The position numbers and the translations under genes are program-made. The notes below the pieces were generated by a model. It was not told where the DNA came from. It was given only the letters and a program-made list of their open reading frames with translations, and made no database searches. DNA of 64,000 nt from Kiloniella litopenaei. Lineage in GTDB: Bacteria; Pseudomonadota; Alphaproteobacteria; Kiloniellales; Kiloniellaceae. The stretch spans positions 90,211-154,210 of the forward strand of contig NZ_LANI01000019.1 in NCBI RefSeq assembly GCF_000982415.1, read 5' to 3'. This document shows positions 55,188 to 63,971 of the stretch, in pieces. The first letter of the stretch is position 1; each line of letters starts with the position of its first letter.

Positions 55188-55612
55188 TTTGTGGCGTTGA
55201 TAACAATTGCTCCCACGTCATCACGCACCCGTCCGATTTTACAGGCACGCCAAATTTACCCCCGATCACTTTACTAAAAAAGATGGTTCACGTTAGCTAC
55301 AGTCTCGTAGCACTCTATTCCTATTCGTATTTCTACGTAGATTTTACTACACGTCATTCTTTGGTCTTATCTACGAAGTATGCTATGAAGCCTTTAATAT
55401 TATTTTGTCTTATTGCTTAATTCTTGAAATATTTAAGGTAATCTTGCTTTAAAATAAGGGAAGAGGCAGTCTTACTCAACTATTCGTTAACCTTAAACAG
55501 GCAAGCTAGGCAGTGAAAATTAAGGTTAACAGATAGACCAAACACTTTTAAGCCAAGGCCCTAAACTCCCTTAGGGTCATGGATTCTGTTTTTCGGGGGA
55601 AACGGGGAAAGA
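55188..55612. promoter_or_regulatory. Long leader region of the type I secretion operon
   Basis: The 425 bases before the LapB-type gene are free of genes but rich in symmetry. There is a perfect palindrome TCTACGTAGA (55332-55341), with related CTACG copies around it. A perfect 11-bp inverted repeat, GTTAACCTTAA (55486-55496) with TTAAGGTTAAC (55520-55530), follows. A short CCCTAA/TTAGGG hairpin (55559-55576) lies just before the ribosome site GGGGAAAG. This suggests regulated expression. Confidence 0.6.
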
Positions 55613-57880
55613 ATGAATTCTGATAATACGGCGAGCAAACCCAAAAGTAACAAAAAGGGTACAGCAAAAGAGCAAAAAAAAGAGGCTCTTAAAGCTTCCG
55701 ACGTGATCGAAGATGGCGTACCGCCAAAAGAAGAGTGGCAGGTTGACCCCGGCTCAGTTAACTTCGAAGATCCACTTTTGGAATGCGTCTATATGCTCGC
55801 ATCAATGATGCAGAGACCTATTTCGGTCGAAGCATTAAAAGCTGGGCTACCACATAGTGATGCACATTTCACACCGGACCTAGCGGTTCGAGCCGCCGAG
55901 CGAGCTGGTTTAACGGCACGCACAGTACGCCGGGCAAAGATAGAAGATATCCAGCCCGTTACACTTCCTTGTATCATTCTGTTGAAACAAGGTGGCGCTT
56001 GTATCCTTCTCAACTACACAAAATCAGGTAAAGCAAGCATTGCCATTCCGGAAGGTCGTGGCCAAAAAGAAATCACCGTGGCCGAACTCCAAGAACAATA
56101 CACTGGCTATGCCATATTTGCGCGAACAGAGTATAAATTTGATTCTCGTGCATCAGATATTCAGCTGAAAAAGCCGAAAGCCTGGTTCTGGGGCACGCTA
56201 CTTAAATTCTGGCCAATCTACAGCCATGTTATGTTGGCCTCAATCCTGATTAACCTTTTTGCCATCGCCAGCCCTCTGTTTGTTATGAACGTTTATGATC
56301 GCGTTGTACCAAACGGGGCAAGTGCAACTCTGGCAGTATTGGCAATTGGTGTTACCACCGTATTCCTGTTTGAATTTATTATGAAAAACCTGCGAACCTA
56401 TCTGGTTGATGTCGCGGGTAAAAATGCAGATGTGATCATTGCCAGCAGGTTGCTCGAACAACTAATGGCGATGAAACTGTCCAGTAAACCTCCCTCAACC
56501 GGGGCGATGGCAAATAACCTCCGGGAATTTGAATCACTTCGTGACTTCTTTACCTCCGGGACCTTGGTTGCCCTCATCGATTTACCTTTTATTTTCCTCT
56601 TTATCTGGATTATATCCATTGTTGCGGCACCACAGGTCGCTGTTATTCCTTTGATTGTTGTACCCTTGGTTATTCTTGTTGGTGTATTCCTTCAAATTCC
56701 ACTGCGTAAAGTGATCGAGAAAACACACAAGGAATCCAGTCAGAAACACGCCTTGTTGGTTGAAACTATTGATGGACTAGAAACCATCAAGACAACCGCT
56801 GCAGAGGGCCGCATACAACGGTCTTGGGAACGTTTCGTTGGTTTGACGGCGGATTCAGCCGGTAAAGCCAAACTCTTGTCCGGCATATCAACAACCTTTG
56901 CCCAGCTCTCGATTCAAATGACAACAGTTGTCGTTGTAATCGTAGGTGTTTTCCTGATTATCGAAAAAGAAATGACCATGGGTGCTTTGGTTGCCTCAAG
57001 TATGTTGACCGGTCGGGCATTAGCCCCATTGGGCACCATCGCTGGCATGCTGACCAGACTGCAACAATCCCGTGTTGCCCTGAAATCACTTGATAATATC
57101 ATGAGCTCAGAAGTCGAACGTTCAGCAGATAAAACCTATCTGCACCGCCCGCGCCTGAGTGGTGAAATTGAGCTGAAAAAAGTAACCTTTAATTATCCCG
57201 GGCAGGAAGTTAAAGCACTGGATAATGTTAGCCTGAAAATTAAACCGGGCGAACGTGTCGGTATTCTGGGACGCATCGGTTCCGGTAAATCAACCATCGC
57301 ACGCCTGTCATTGGGTCTTTATGATCCAACCGAAGGATCTGTTCTGGCTGACGGTACAGACATTCGCCAGATTGACCCCGCCGATTTACGCCGGAACATT
57401 GGCTATGTATCACAAGATAACTATCTATTCTTTGGTTCTGTGAAAGAGAATATCTCTTTCGGGGCGCCACATGTAGATGACCAGACAATTCTTCGTGCTG
57501 CATCACTTGCTGGCGTTACTGATTTCCTAAAAACCCACCCGCATGGATTTGACCTTCAGGTTGGGGAACGCGGAATGTCACTTTCGGGGGGACAACGGCA
57601 AGCCGTTGTTATTGCCCGGTCATTACTTCTTGATCCCCCCATACTGTTAATGGATGAACCTACCAGCGGTATGGACAATTCATCGGAAGCCGCCTTCAAA
57701 CAACGTCTTGCAAAAGCTGTTGTTGGGAAAACTCTGGTACTTGTTACACACCGAAGTTCGCTTCTAACCCTTGTTGATCGTCTGGTTATTGTTGACAGTG
57801 GCCGCATAGTTGCTGACGGACCAAAGGCAGAGGTTCTGGAAGCCTTGAAGCAAGGACAAATCCGCGCCAGCGCCGGATAG
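55613..57880 (+). CDS. Type I secretion ABC transporter, LapB-like
   Basis: The 755-residue permease/ATPase has three parts. An N-terminal C39-like domain (about 50-175) lacks a proper catalytic Cys motif (LLECVYMLASMMQRPISVEAL), so it serves docking rather than cleavage. Six membrane helices follow (about 195-475). The nucleotide domain (about 515-750) has GRIGSGKST (553-561), LSGGQRQ (657-663), ILLMDEP (677-683) and the switch His 713. The GRIGSGKST form and the domain order match LapB-type exporters of giant RTX adhesins. The first 40 residues are Lys-rich and variable. It heads an operon with the HlyD-like gene 64 bases later. Confidence 0.93.
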   Translation: MNSDNTASKPKSNKKGTAKEQKKEALKASDVIEDGVPPKEEWQVDPGSVNFEDPLLECVYMLASMMQRPISVEALKAGLPHSDAHFTPDLAVRAAERAGLTARTVRRAKIEDIQPVTLPCIILLKQGGACILLNYTKSGKASIAIPEGRGQKEITVAELQEQYTGYAIFARTEYKFDSRASDIQLKKPKAWFWGTLLKFWPIYSHVMLASILINLFAIASPLFVMNVYDRVVPNGASATLAVLAIGVTTVFLFEFIMKNLRTYLVDVAGKNADVIIASRLLEQLMAMKLSSKPPSTGAMANNLREFESLRDFFTSGTLVALIDLPFIFLFIWIISIVAAPQVAVIPLIVVPLVILVGVFLQIPLRKVIEKTHKESSQKHALLVETIDGLETIKTTAAEGRIQRSWERFVGLTADSAGKAKLLSGISTTFAQLSIQMTTVVVVIVGVFLIIEKEMTMGALVASSMLTGRALAPLGTIAGMLTRLQQSRVALKSLDNIMSSEVERSADKTYLHRPRLSGEIELKKVTFNYPGQEVKALDNVSLKIKPGERVGILGRIGSGKSTIARLSLGLYDPTEGSVLADGTDIRQIDPADLRRNIGYVSQDNYLFFGSVKENISFGAPHVDDQTILRAASLAGVTDFLKTHPHGFDLQVGERGMSLSGGQRQAVVIARSLLLDPPILLMDEPTSGMDNSSEAAFKQRLAKAVVGKTLVLVTHRSSLLTLVDRLVIVDSGRIVADGPKAEVLEALKQGQIRASAG

Positions 57881-57944
57881 TTCCCTGACAACAAGACGTA
57901 ACTAAGAACCATCAAATACAATAGGACACAAGGAAAAGGCCATC

Positions 57945-59273
57945 ATGTCTTCCATGTCTAGAAAAGACGAAGATCTATTATTTGCTCCGGATCTACACGC
58001 AGCAACCCTGCGCAAAGGACGTCGCATTGCCTATACACTTACCTTCACTGCCTTCTTGTTTTTCGTAATCTTCGGAACATGGGCAAGTATGGCTGAACTG
58101 GACGAAGTTACCCGCGGTGAAGGCACGTTTATTCCGGCACAAAAAACCCAAATTATCCAGAACCTCGAGGGCGGTATCATTACCGAACTAATGGTTCAAG
58201 AGGGGGATGTTGTCGAAAAAGGCGATATCCTTCTACGCATTGATAACTCGCAAGCAACATCAACGGTGAAGGATTCAAACCAGCAATTAAAAATTCTTTC
58301 TGCAACAGTTAAACGTCTGACAGCAGAATTAAATGATACGCCTTTGGAATACACCGAAGCCGAAAAAGAAAATGCTCCGGAACAGGTAGCGGACCAAACC
58401 TCTCTATATAATGCCAGAAAGCTCCAGCAAGAAGCTCAAATCAAGGTTCTCGAAAATCAATCACGCCAAAAACGCCAAGAAGTTGCCGAAGTCCGAAGCC
58501 GTATTGGACAGCTCAGGAACTCCCTTGCTTTGGCCCGTGAAGAACGTAACATCACCAAACCTCTCGTTGACAAAGGAATTTCTCCACGTCTTGAGCTTAT
58601 CCGTATAGATCGTCAGGTTGCCGATTTGGAAGGGGAAATCAAAACATTGCGCACTAGCTTGCCGCGCCTTGAAGGCGCAGTTCTAGAAGCAAAACAACGT
58701 ATTGATGAAATGATCCTGACAACAAAAGCCGAAGTATCCGACGAATTGAACCGTTCTCGCGCCGAGATGAAATCTCTTAGCGAACGCGTTGCAGCCGGGG
58801 TTGATACTGTTCAAAGAACAGATATTAGATCCCCTGTTCGGGGAACAATCAAGGAACTCAAGCGTAATACTGTTGGGGGTGTTATTCGCCCCGGTGAAGA
58901 TATTGTCGAGATCGTGCCGCTTGATGACACTTTACTTGTCGAAGCCCAAATTCGTCCCTCTGATCGCGCCTTCCTTCGCTCTGGTCAGAAAGCGACCATC
59001 AAGGTCACAGCCTATGATTTCTCTATCTACGGTGGACTAGATGGAAAACTGGAACGTATCTCGGCCAGTACGATTAAGGATGAAGAAGGCGAAAGTTTCT
59101 ATCGCGTTTATCTACGTACAGAAGACAACAAAATTGTCAGCAAAGGAAAAGAACTGGAAATTATTCCTGGGATGACAGCAAACGTAGAAATTCTAACGGG
59201 TAAGAAAACCGTAATGGATTACTTGCTAAAACCAATCCTGAAAGCCCGGGATTCCGCGCTCAGAGAAAAATAA
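57945..59273 (+). CDS. HlyD/LapC-type membrane fusion protein
   Basis: The 442-residue periplasmic adaptor of the type I exporter has a short cytoplasmic tail and one membrane helix (about 29-49). Next is the barrel-lipoyl segment EVTRGEGTFIPAQKTQIIQNLEGGIITELMVQEGDVVEKGDILLRID, which is nearly diagnostic. A long coiled coil (about 105-285) follows, then the returning lipoyl half with DIRSPVRGTIKELKRNTVGGVIRPGEDIVEIVP, and the beta-barrel end PGMTANVEILTGKKTVMDYLLKPI. It links the LapB-like ATPase to an outer membrane TolC-type channel, which is not in this window. Confidence 0.95.
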   Translation: MSSMSRKDEDLLFAPDLHAATLRKGRRIAYTLTFTAFLFFVIFGTWASMAELDEVTRGEGTFIPAQKTQIIQNLEGGIITELMVQEGDVVEKGDILLRIDNSQATSTVKDSNQQLKILSATVKRLTAELNDTPLEYTEAEKENAPEQVADQTSLYNARKLQQEAQIKVLENQSRQKRQEVAEVRSRIGQLRNSLALAREERNITKPLVDKGISPRLELIRIDRQVADLEGEIKTLRTSLPRLEGAVLEAKQRIDEMILTTKAEVSDELNRSRAEMKSLSERVAAGVDTVQRTDIRSPVRGTIKELKRNTVGGVIRPGEDIVEIVPLDDTLLVEAQIRPSDRAFLRSGQKATIKVTAYDFSIYGGLDGKLERISASTIKDEEGESFYRVYLRTEDNKIVSKGKELEIIPGMTANVEILTGKKTVMDYLLKPILKARDSALREK

Positions 59274-59291
59274 GCATTTAGCTCAAATTTG

Positions 59292-59325
59292 TGATGGTGA
59301 GCGTTCAGGCAATTGCTCACCATCA
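59292..59325 (+). repeat. Hairpin after the LapC-type gene
   Basis: A perfect 11-bp stem, TGATGGTGAGC (59292-59302) with GCTCACCATCA (59315-59325), has a 12-nt loop but no T run. It is probably an mRNA-processing or stability hairpin between the secretion genes and the lapG-like gene, not a strong terminator. Confidence 0.6.
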
Positions 59326-59427
59326 ACACAACGTGCACGCGACAAATTTACATCCTGCACACCACAAAAATTAAGACTCTCTTAAGCGGTTCTTTGCCAT
59401 TTTATAGGCTGCATAAATTTATTATTT

Positions 59428-60156
59428 TTGGCGAACGCGACGCAGCCCTTGACCCATATTAAGCCGTTACAAATTATTAAAAAGGCCGTATTGATTGCTT
59501 CATTGGCTTCTGTGCTTGTACACACGATGCCAATAGAGAATTCGCACGCCCAATCGCTTGGTGATCTGGCAAAGGCGGCGAAGGGGAAAGGAACAGCACT
59601 TTTCAGAACGGTTGAGTTCCAGTCCAAATCTTTCAAGGCACTGCCCCAATGGGCGCGCGTTCTAAAAAAATCAAAAGCTGAAATTAAATTACTAAACGCC
59701 TGCGCAAACAACGCCGCCAACTGTAAAACACCACAACAGAAATCTTGGCGGAAAATAATCCATTCCGCAAAGAACATGTCCAGACGCCAAAAGCTGGATA
59801 CCGTGAATAAGTTCTTTAACCGCTGGCCCTATAAACTGGATCACGAAGTCTATGGTGTCAGCGAATATTGGGCATCGCCCAATCAGTTTATGCGGACATC
59901 CGGTGATTGCGAAGACTATTCCATTGCAAAATTTTACGCGCTGAAGCAACTCGGCTTTAGCGATAATGAAATGCGTATAGTTATTTTAAAAGACAGTATC
60001 CGTGGTATTGGGCACGCAGTACTGGCAATATACGAAAAGAACGATATTCTTATATTGGACAGTCTGTCGAATCTGATACTGACGCATACAAAATATCGTC
60101 ACTACATACCACAATACTCTATGAATTCGACAACACGTTGGGCACATATCAAGTAA
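59428..60156 (+). CDS. LapG-like periplasmic cysteine protease (BTLCP family)
   Basis: This protein of about 242 residues has a signal peptide ending near SHA-QS. The bacterial transglutaminase-like protease triad is Cys 161 in RTSGDCEDYSIAKFYAL, His 196 in RGIGHAVLAIY, and Asp 211 in ILDSLSN. WPYKLDHEVYGVSEYWASPNQFM precedes the Cys, as in LapG. In Pseudomonas, LapG cuts the N-terminal di-Ala site of the adhesin LapA and frees the biofilm when c-di-GMP falls. The start is uncertain: the frame opens with a TTG that lacks a clear ribosome site, and no ATG lies before the signal peptide. It lies between the secretion genes and a c-di-GMP-type sensor. Confidence 0.92.
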   Translation: MANATQPLTHIKPLQIIKKAVLIASLASVLVHTMPIENSHAQSLGDLAKAAKGKGTALFRTVEFQSKSFKALPQWARVLKKSKAEIKLLNACANNAANCKTPQQKSWRKIIHSAKNMSRRQKLDTVNKFFNRWPYKLDHEVYGVSEYWASPNQFMRTSGDCEDYSIAKFYALKQLGFSDNEMRIVILKDSIRGIGHAVLAIYEKNDILILDSLSNLILTHTKYRHYIPQYSMNSTTRWAHIK

Positions 60157-60224
60157 GATGATAATGACAATTCAGATAAGTGCCAAAAATACGAATGCTC
60201 CCCGGGGGGAAAGAGCGGAGACCA

Positions 60225-62318
60225 ATGAAGAAAAACGGTAAAGAGAAATTTGAATTTCACGCCATAAACGATATGGCTAGTTCAGAACGTCCCGCAAATC
60301 GGCGAACGGTGGTAACTGCTGCTCTGGTTATTGGTGCACTGGTACTCTTATCAATCATTATTCCCGGCGTGATCATTAATGACAGGAAAAGCAGTGTCAT
60401 TGCCAAGGTCCAGGATCGGCAGGAAATCCTTGCCTCTAGCCGAAGTGAACTTGTCCTGACCTGGCTGGATTCCATTCGGGCACAATCTGACAGGCTTGTC
60501 ACAAACGAACTCTTTCGCCTTTTCGCCTACGAAGTTGACCTTGCGGGCGGTGATTTTACTCAGATTGTTCCCCCTAAACCCGGCGAAGATCCAGATTCAA
60601 ACCTTGGTGTATCCCTGTTTGAACAGCTACCGTTTATGGAACGTGTCCTCACTGACTTTACAATCAACAGTGATTTCACAACCAGCTATCTGTTCGGGAA
60701 AACCGGGGTTGCCTATCTGACCAGTGGCGGAGCAGATCCTGTTTCAGAACAACAAAAACAACTGGCGATGTCTGCCTTTGGCCGCAAGGAAGTTACCTTT
60801 GGCCCGGTTCGTGTTGACGCATCTGGTTTAGTGATGGACCTCTTGTTGCCCGTCTTGCCAGCCCAGTCCGAAGCCGATCAGGAAGAACCTGTGGGTTTGA
60901 TGCTTCTTACCTTCCCCGTCACCACAAAATTTGGGGAATTTCTCTCTCAACGTGCTTTGTCCGAAGAAGGCGAAGTCACCAGAATGGTCCAGATCACCAA
61001 CAAGGGGTTCCAGGAAATCATACCACAGGATGCCGAGCTTATCCGCGACATCAAGCTGACGTCTAATAATCAGGATATTTTTGCCTTTGCCTTGCGCCCG
61101 ACAATCGGGGTTGCCGCAAAAGAAGTTTATTCAGTTGGATCTGCCTTGATCCCGGATCAATTATGGATTTTTCAGGAAGTTGATCGCACCAGTGCTGAAA
61201 AAAGCCTGATAGAATTCAGGAACATTGCTTACCTGCTGGCTGGATTTATTGTTCTAATCGTTGCCGCCGTCTTCTTGGCCTTCTGGTGGCGCCTGAATAG
61301 TGAGCACAACGGCGCACTGGCCAAACAGTTCAAGGATCTGGCCACTCGCATTCACGCCCAAAAACAGCTGCTGGATAAAATCAATGGCTCTATTGCTGAT
61401 TTCATTGGCCTGAAAGCCGTTGATGGCAGTTACCGTTACGTCAACCCGGCCTTTGCCAAAGGCGTAGGTCGTGAAGAAGATCAACTACTTGGTATGGATG
61501 ATGCAGCCATCTTCGGCACAGGCACAGCGGCCAGAATGTCAATCAGTGATCAACGCGCGGTTTCTTCTGGTGGCGTGGTCACCAATAACGAACGCGTCTT
61601 CCTCAACAACAAAGAACATCACTTGCAAATCAGTAAGGTGCCCTTTGTTGGCGAAGACAATCAGGTTTCCGGTATTGTCTCTGTTTTCCGTGATGTAACA
61701 GAAATTGTCGAAGAACAGCGCAAGAAAGAAAAAGCTGTCAAACAGATGGTGACGGCATTGGTTCGTGCCGTGGAGCTTCGCGATCCCTATCTTGGGGGGC
61801 ATTCACGCCGCGTTTGCCTGTTTGCTCTGATGGTTGGCAAGCGAATGAACCTTAGCGAGCTAGAGATTGCGACATTGGAAATTTCATCCAATCTATCTCA
61901 GATCGGGAAACTGGCTATTCCGCGCCGTATTTTGAACAAGCCCGAACGCCTGACCCCCGAAGAAATTGCCGAGATACAAAAACACCCGGAACATACGCAA
62001 CAGCTTTTGCGCGGTATTGATTTTGACCTGCCAGTTCTTGAAACAATCATGCAAATGCACGAACGTCTGGATGGCAAGGGCTATCCCCGTGGGTTGGTCG
62101 GTGATCAAATTCTTATTACCGCGCGTATCCTTGGGGCCTGTGATGTTTTCTGTGCCCGGATTGAGCCTCGGTCTTATCGTCATGGGCTGGAACCACTCCG
62201 TGCTTTGGATATTCTAGAGGAAAACAACGACCGTTATGACACGAATGTCATTATCGCCCTGCGGGACGTGGTTAACTCTGTAGAGGGTGAAAAGCTTATC
62301 GCTTCTATTCAGCAATAG
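60225..62318 (+). CDS. Membrane sensor with PAS and degenerate HD-GYP domain
   Basis: The 697-residue protein has a short cytoplasmic tail, helix 1 (about 28-50), a periplasmic sensor region of about 280 residues, helix 2 (about 334-356), a PAS domain (about 380-497) and an HD-GYP domain (about 507-690). HD-GYP enzymes break down c-di-GMP. Here the key residues are changed: the HD pair is Ser 558-Gln 559 (NLSQIGKLAIP), the His pair is Met-His (QMHERLDGKGYP), and DVFDA is DVFCA. The GYP motif and the first His (GGHSRRV) remain. It probably binds c-di-GMP without cutting it. The ATG at 60225 follows a GCGGAG site and is preferred to the GTG at 60180. Its place right after the LapG-like gene suggests it controls LapG, as LapD does elsewhere. 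Confidence 0.88.
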   Translation: MKKNGKEKFEFHAINDMASSERPANRRTVVTAALVIGALVLLSIIIPGVIINDRKSSVIAKVQDRQEILASSRSELVLTWLDSIRAQSDRLVTNELFRLFAYEVDLAGGDFTQIVPPKPGEDPDSNLGVSLFEQLPFMERVLTDFTINSDFTTSYLFGKTGVAYLTSGGADPVSEQQKQLAMSAFGRKEVTFGPVRVDASGLVMDLLLPVLPAQSEADQEEPVGLMLLTFPVTTKFGEFLSQRALSEEGEVTRMVQITNKGFQEIIPQDAELIRDIKLTSNNQDIFAFALRPTIGVAAKEVYSVGSALIPDQLWIFQEVDRTSAEKSLIEFRNIAYLLAGFIVLIVAAVFLAFWWRLNSEHNGALAKQFKDLATRIHAQKQLLDKINGSIADFIGLKAVDGSYRYVNPAFAKGVGREEDQLLGMDDAAIFGTGTAARMSISDQRAVSSGGVVTNNERVFLNNKEHHLQISKVPFVGEDNQVSGIVSVFRDVTEIVEEQRKKEKAVKQMVTALVRAVELRDPYLGGHSRRVCLFALMVGKRMNLSELEIATLEISSNLSQIGKLAIPRRILNKPERLTPEEIAEIQKHPEHTQQLLRGIDFDLPVLETIMQMHERLDGKGYPRGLVGDQILITARILGACDVFCARIEPRSYRHGLEPLRALDILEENNDRYDTNVIIALRDVVNSVEGEKLIASIQQ

Positions 62319-62328
62319 GCTTTACCAG

Positions 62329-63399
62329 ATGCAAATGAAAACGCGGCTGTTGAAAGCACTGTCTTCGGGAATATTGCTTTTAACAGTCCTGTATGTTCTC
62401 GGGCTGTATTCAACACCTGCAAGTGCATCCCAAAAGCTGGCCGCACGGGAACGTATTCTTGTCAACGCCATGGAATATCCCTGGAGCACAATAGGCAGAC
62501 TGAACGCAGCCGGACGTGCACATTGCACAGGCGCCATGGTCAGTGAACGTCACGTTTTAACGGCTGCTCATTGTATTTATGACGCAAAAACCGGACGGTG
62601 GCTTGCCCCACAGGAATTACATTTCATCGCCGGGTATCAGTTCGAAGAATATAAAATCAAATCCAAAATCAAATCCTACAAAAAGTCAGCGAACTACAAA
62701 CCGAAAAACGAAGCTTCGGCCCGGAACACAGAAACTGATTGGGCGTTATTAGAATTAACAGACCCCATCGGCACACAAACAGGTTGGTTAAGGCTTACGA
62801 CTTTGAACAATGAAGTCATAACCAGAATAAACGCCAAACAAGCGGTGTTGATTTCGTCGGGCTATCGTGCAGGTGCCCCCCACGCCCAGACGACGGACTT
62901 TAATTGTCAGCCTCCGGGAAGATTTAAACGCTCGGGTACAGAAAAAGAGAACGATGGCATTGCCCACCGCTGTTTCCTGCAAAAGGGTGATAGCGGCTCC
63001 CCCCTGCTCCTCTACGATCAACAGGTTTTTTCTATTGTTGGCATTAATGTCATTGGACTTGAAACAGAAAGACGTGGGGTAAACACCTATGTAGGTGCCT
63101 TAAATGCCCAGCGGTTTCACCCCGAAAATGGTAAACCAGACACCAAAAGAAGTATTCGAAACCTTGGTTTTTTATGGGACAAAGGTGCTATGCCTGCCCA
63201 GACAAGTGAAGTGTCTGCATCGCCAGAGAAAACCATCGCGGCGCTACTTGTACGCAAGGGCTACCTGAGTGGAAATGCCATGAAGATACCTTCGCAGGCG
63301 ATCATTGCTGCTGAAAACCGATACAAAAAAGAGCAAGGGAAAACACATCTGAAAACAAGTTTACAGCTTTTGGGTGATATTATTCTGTCACTAGAGTAA
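62329..63399 (+). CDS. Exported trypsin-like serine protease (S1)
   Basis: This protein of about 356 residues has a signal peptide or N-terminal anchor (about 5-35, ending near ASAS). The chymotrypsin-fold triad is in order: His in LTAAHC, Asp in TDWALLEL, and Ser in KGDSGSPLLL. HCTGAMVSERHVLTAAHCIYDAKTGRWL is typical of bacterial trypsin-like proteases. At least two disulfides are likely (CTGAM/AAHC and NCQPP/HRCFL). The C-terminal tail (about 290-356) is an added, charged helical region. It starts ten bases after the sensor gene, so it belongs to the same operon. It may process the secreted adhesin or a surface partner; that is inference. Confidence 0.87.
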   Translation: MQMKTRLLKALSSGILLLTVLYVLGLYSTPASASQKLAARERILVNAMEYPWSTIGRLNAAGRAHCTGAMVSERHVLTAAHCIYDAKTGRWLAPQELHFIAGYQFEEYKIKSKIKSYKKSANYKPKNEASARNTETDWALLELTDPIGTQTGWLRLTTLNNEVITRINAKQAVLISSGYRAGAPHAQTTDFNCQPPGRFKRSGTEKENDGIAHRCFLQKGDSGSPLLLYDQQVFSIVGINVIGLETERRGVNTYVGALNAQRFHPENGKPDTKRSIRNLGFLWDKGAMPAQTSEVSASPEKTIAALLVRKGYLSGNAMKIPSQAIIAAENRYKKEQGKTHLKTSLQLLGDIILSLE

Positions 63400-63567
63400 T
63401 ATGAACTAAGTTTAACCGATAATTCTCATGTCATTCAGATTGATGAAACACCGATATTCATTCAACCAGAGCACCCTTTGTGCAAAACACATATCGAAAA
63501 AGTTGCGACAAGCACAAGCATTATCAAGACCAATAAAATAAGTACTACTGTTAAAGGATAAGCCCTC

Positions 63568-63834
63568 ATGGAACATGTATTCACAGATGGCGTTGGCTCC
63601 ATCACGGTTGTTAATGGTAATGTTCGCATCGAACTACGCCAAATTGTCCGGGACCCCAAAAACGCGGGTAAACTGGTTTCAGAACCGACAACAACACTCA
63701 TTATGCCGCTATCATCCTTGAAAGACGCAACCGTAAAGCTCGCCAATACCATGGAAAAAATCCAGGCCGACGAGAAAGCCAAAGCCCAAATGGACAAACA
63801 GGCCGAAGACGAAGATGCGCTAACGCAGTTGTAA
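63568..63834 (+). CDS. Small hypothetical protein at the end of the secretion cluster
   Basis: The 88-residue cytoplasmic protein has an N-terminal beta-rich half (FTDGVGSITVVNGNVRIELRQIV, then TTTLIMPLSSLKDATVKLANTMEKI) and a charged helical tail (QADEKAKAQMDKQAEDEDAL). AAAGGAT precedes the ATG. The strand-helix order faintly recalls DUF3467-like proteins, but I cannot assign it. It follows the protease gene by 168 bases on the same strand and has its own terminator. Confidence 0.7.
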   Translation: MEHVFTDGVGSITVVNGNVRIELRQIVRDPKNAGKLVSEPTTTLIMPLSSLKDATVKLANTMEKIQADEKAKAQMDKQAEDEDALTQL

Positions 63835-63870
63835 GTTCAAAGCATTTTAAGTTTACTCATCAATCCAACA

Positions 63871-63913
63871 AAAAAACCTCTCTGATCTATTAATAATCAA
63901 AGAGGTTTTTTTA
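63871..63913 (+). terminator. Terminator at the end of the secretion cluster
   Basis: AAAAAACCTCT (63871-63881) pairs with AGAGGTTTTTT (63901-63911), followed by T and A residues. It marks the 3' end of the cluster that starts at 55613. Confidence 0.85.
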
Positions 63914-63947
63914 TGAATGAATAGAAACGAATACCCAACTCCTCTAC

Positions 63948-63971
63948 GAAAAAAGGCGCCCGAAGGCGCCT
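63948..63971 (-). terminator. UUCG-loop terminator of a minus-strand gene beyond the window
   Basis: AGGCGCC-CGAA-GGCGCCT (63954-63971) reads on the minus strand as a 7-bp GC stem with a TTCG tetraloop followed by a T run. It points to a minus-strand gene ending just past the right edge. Confidence 0.8.
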
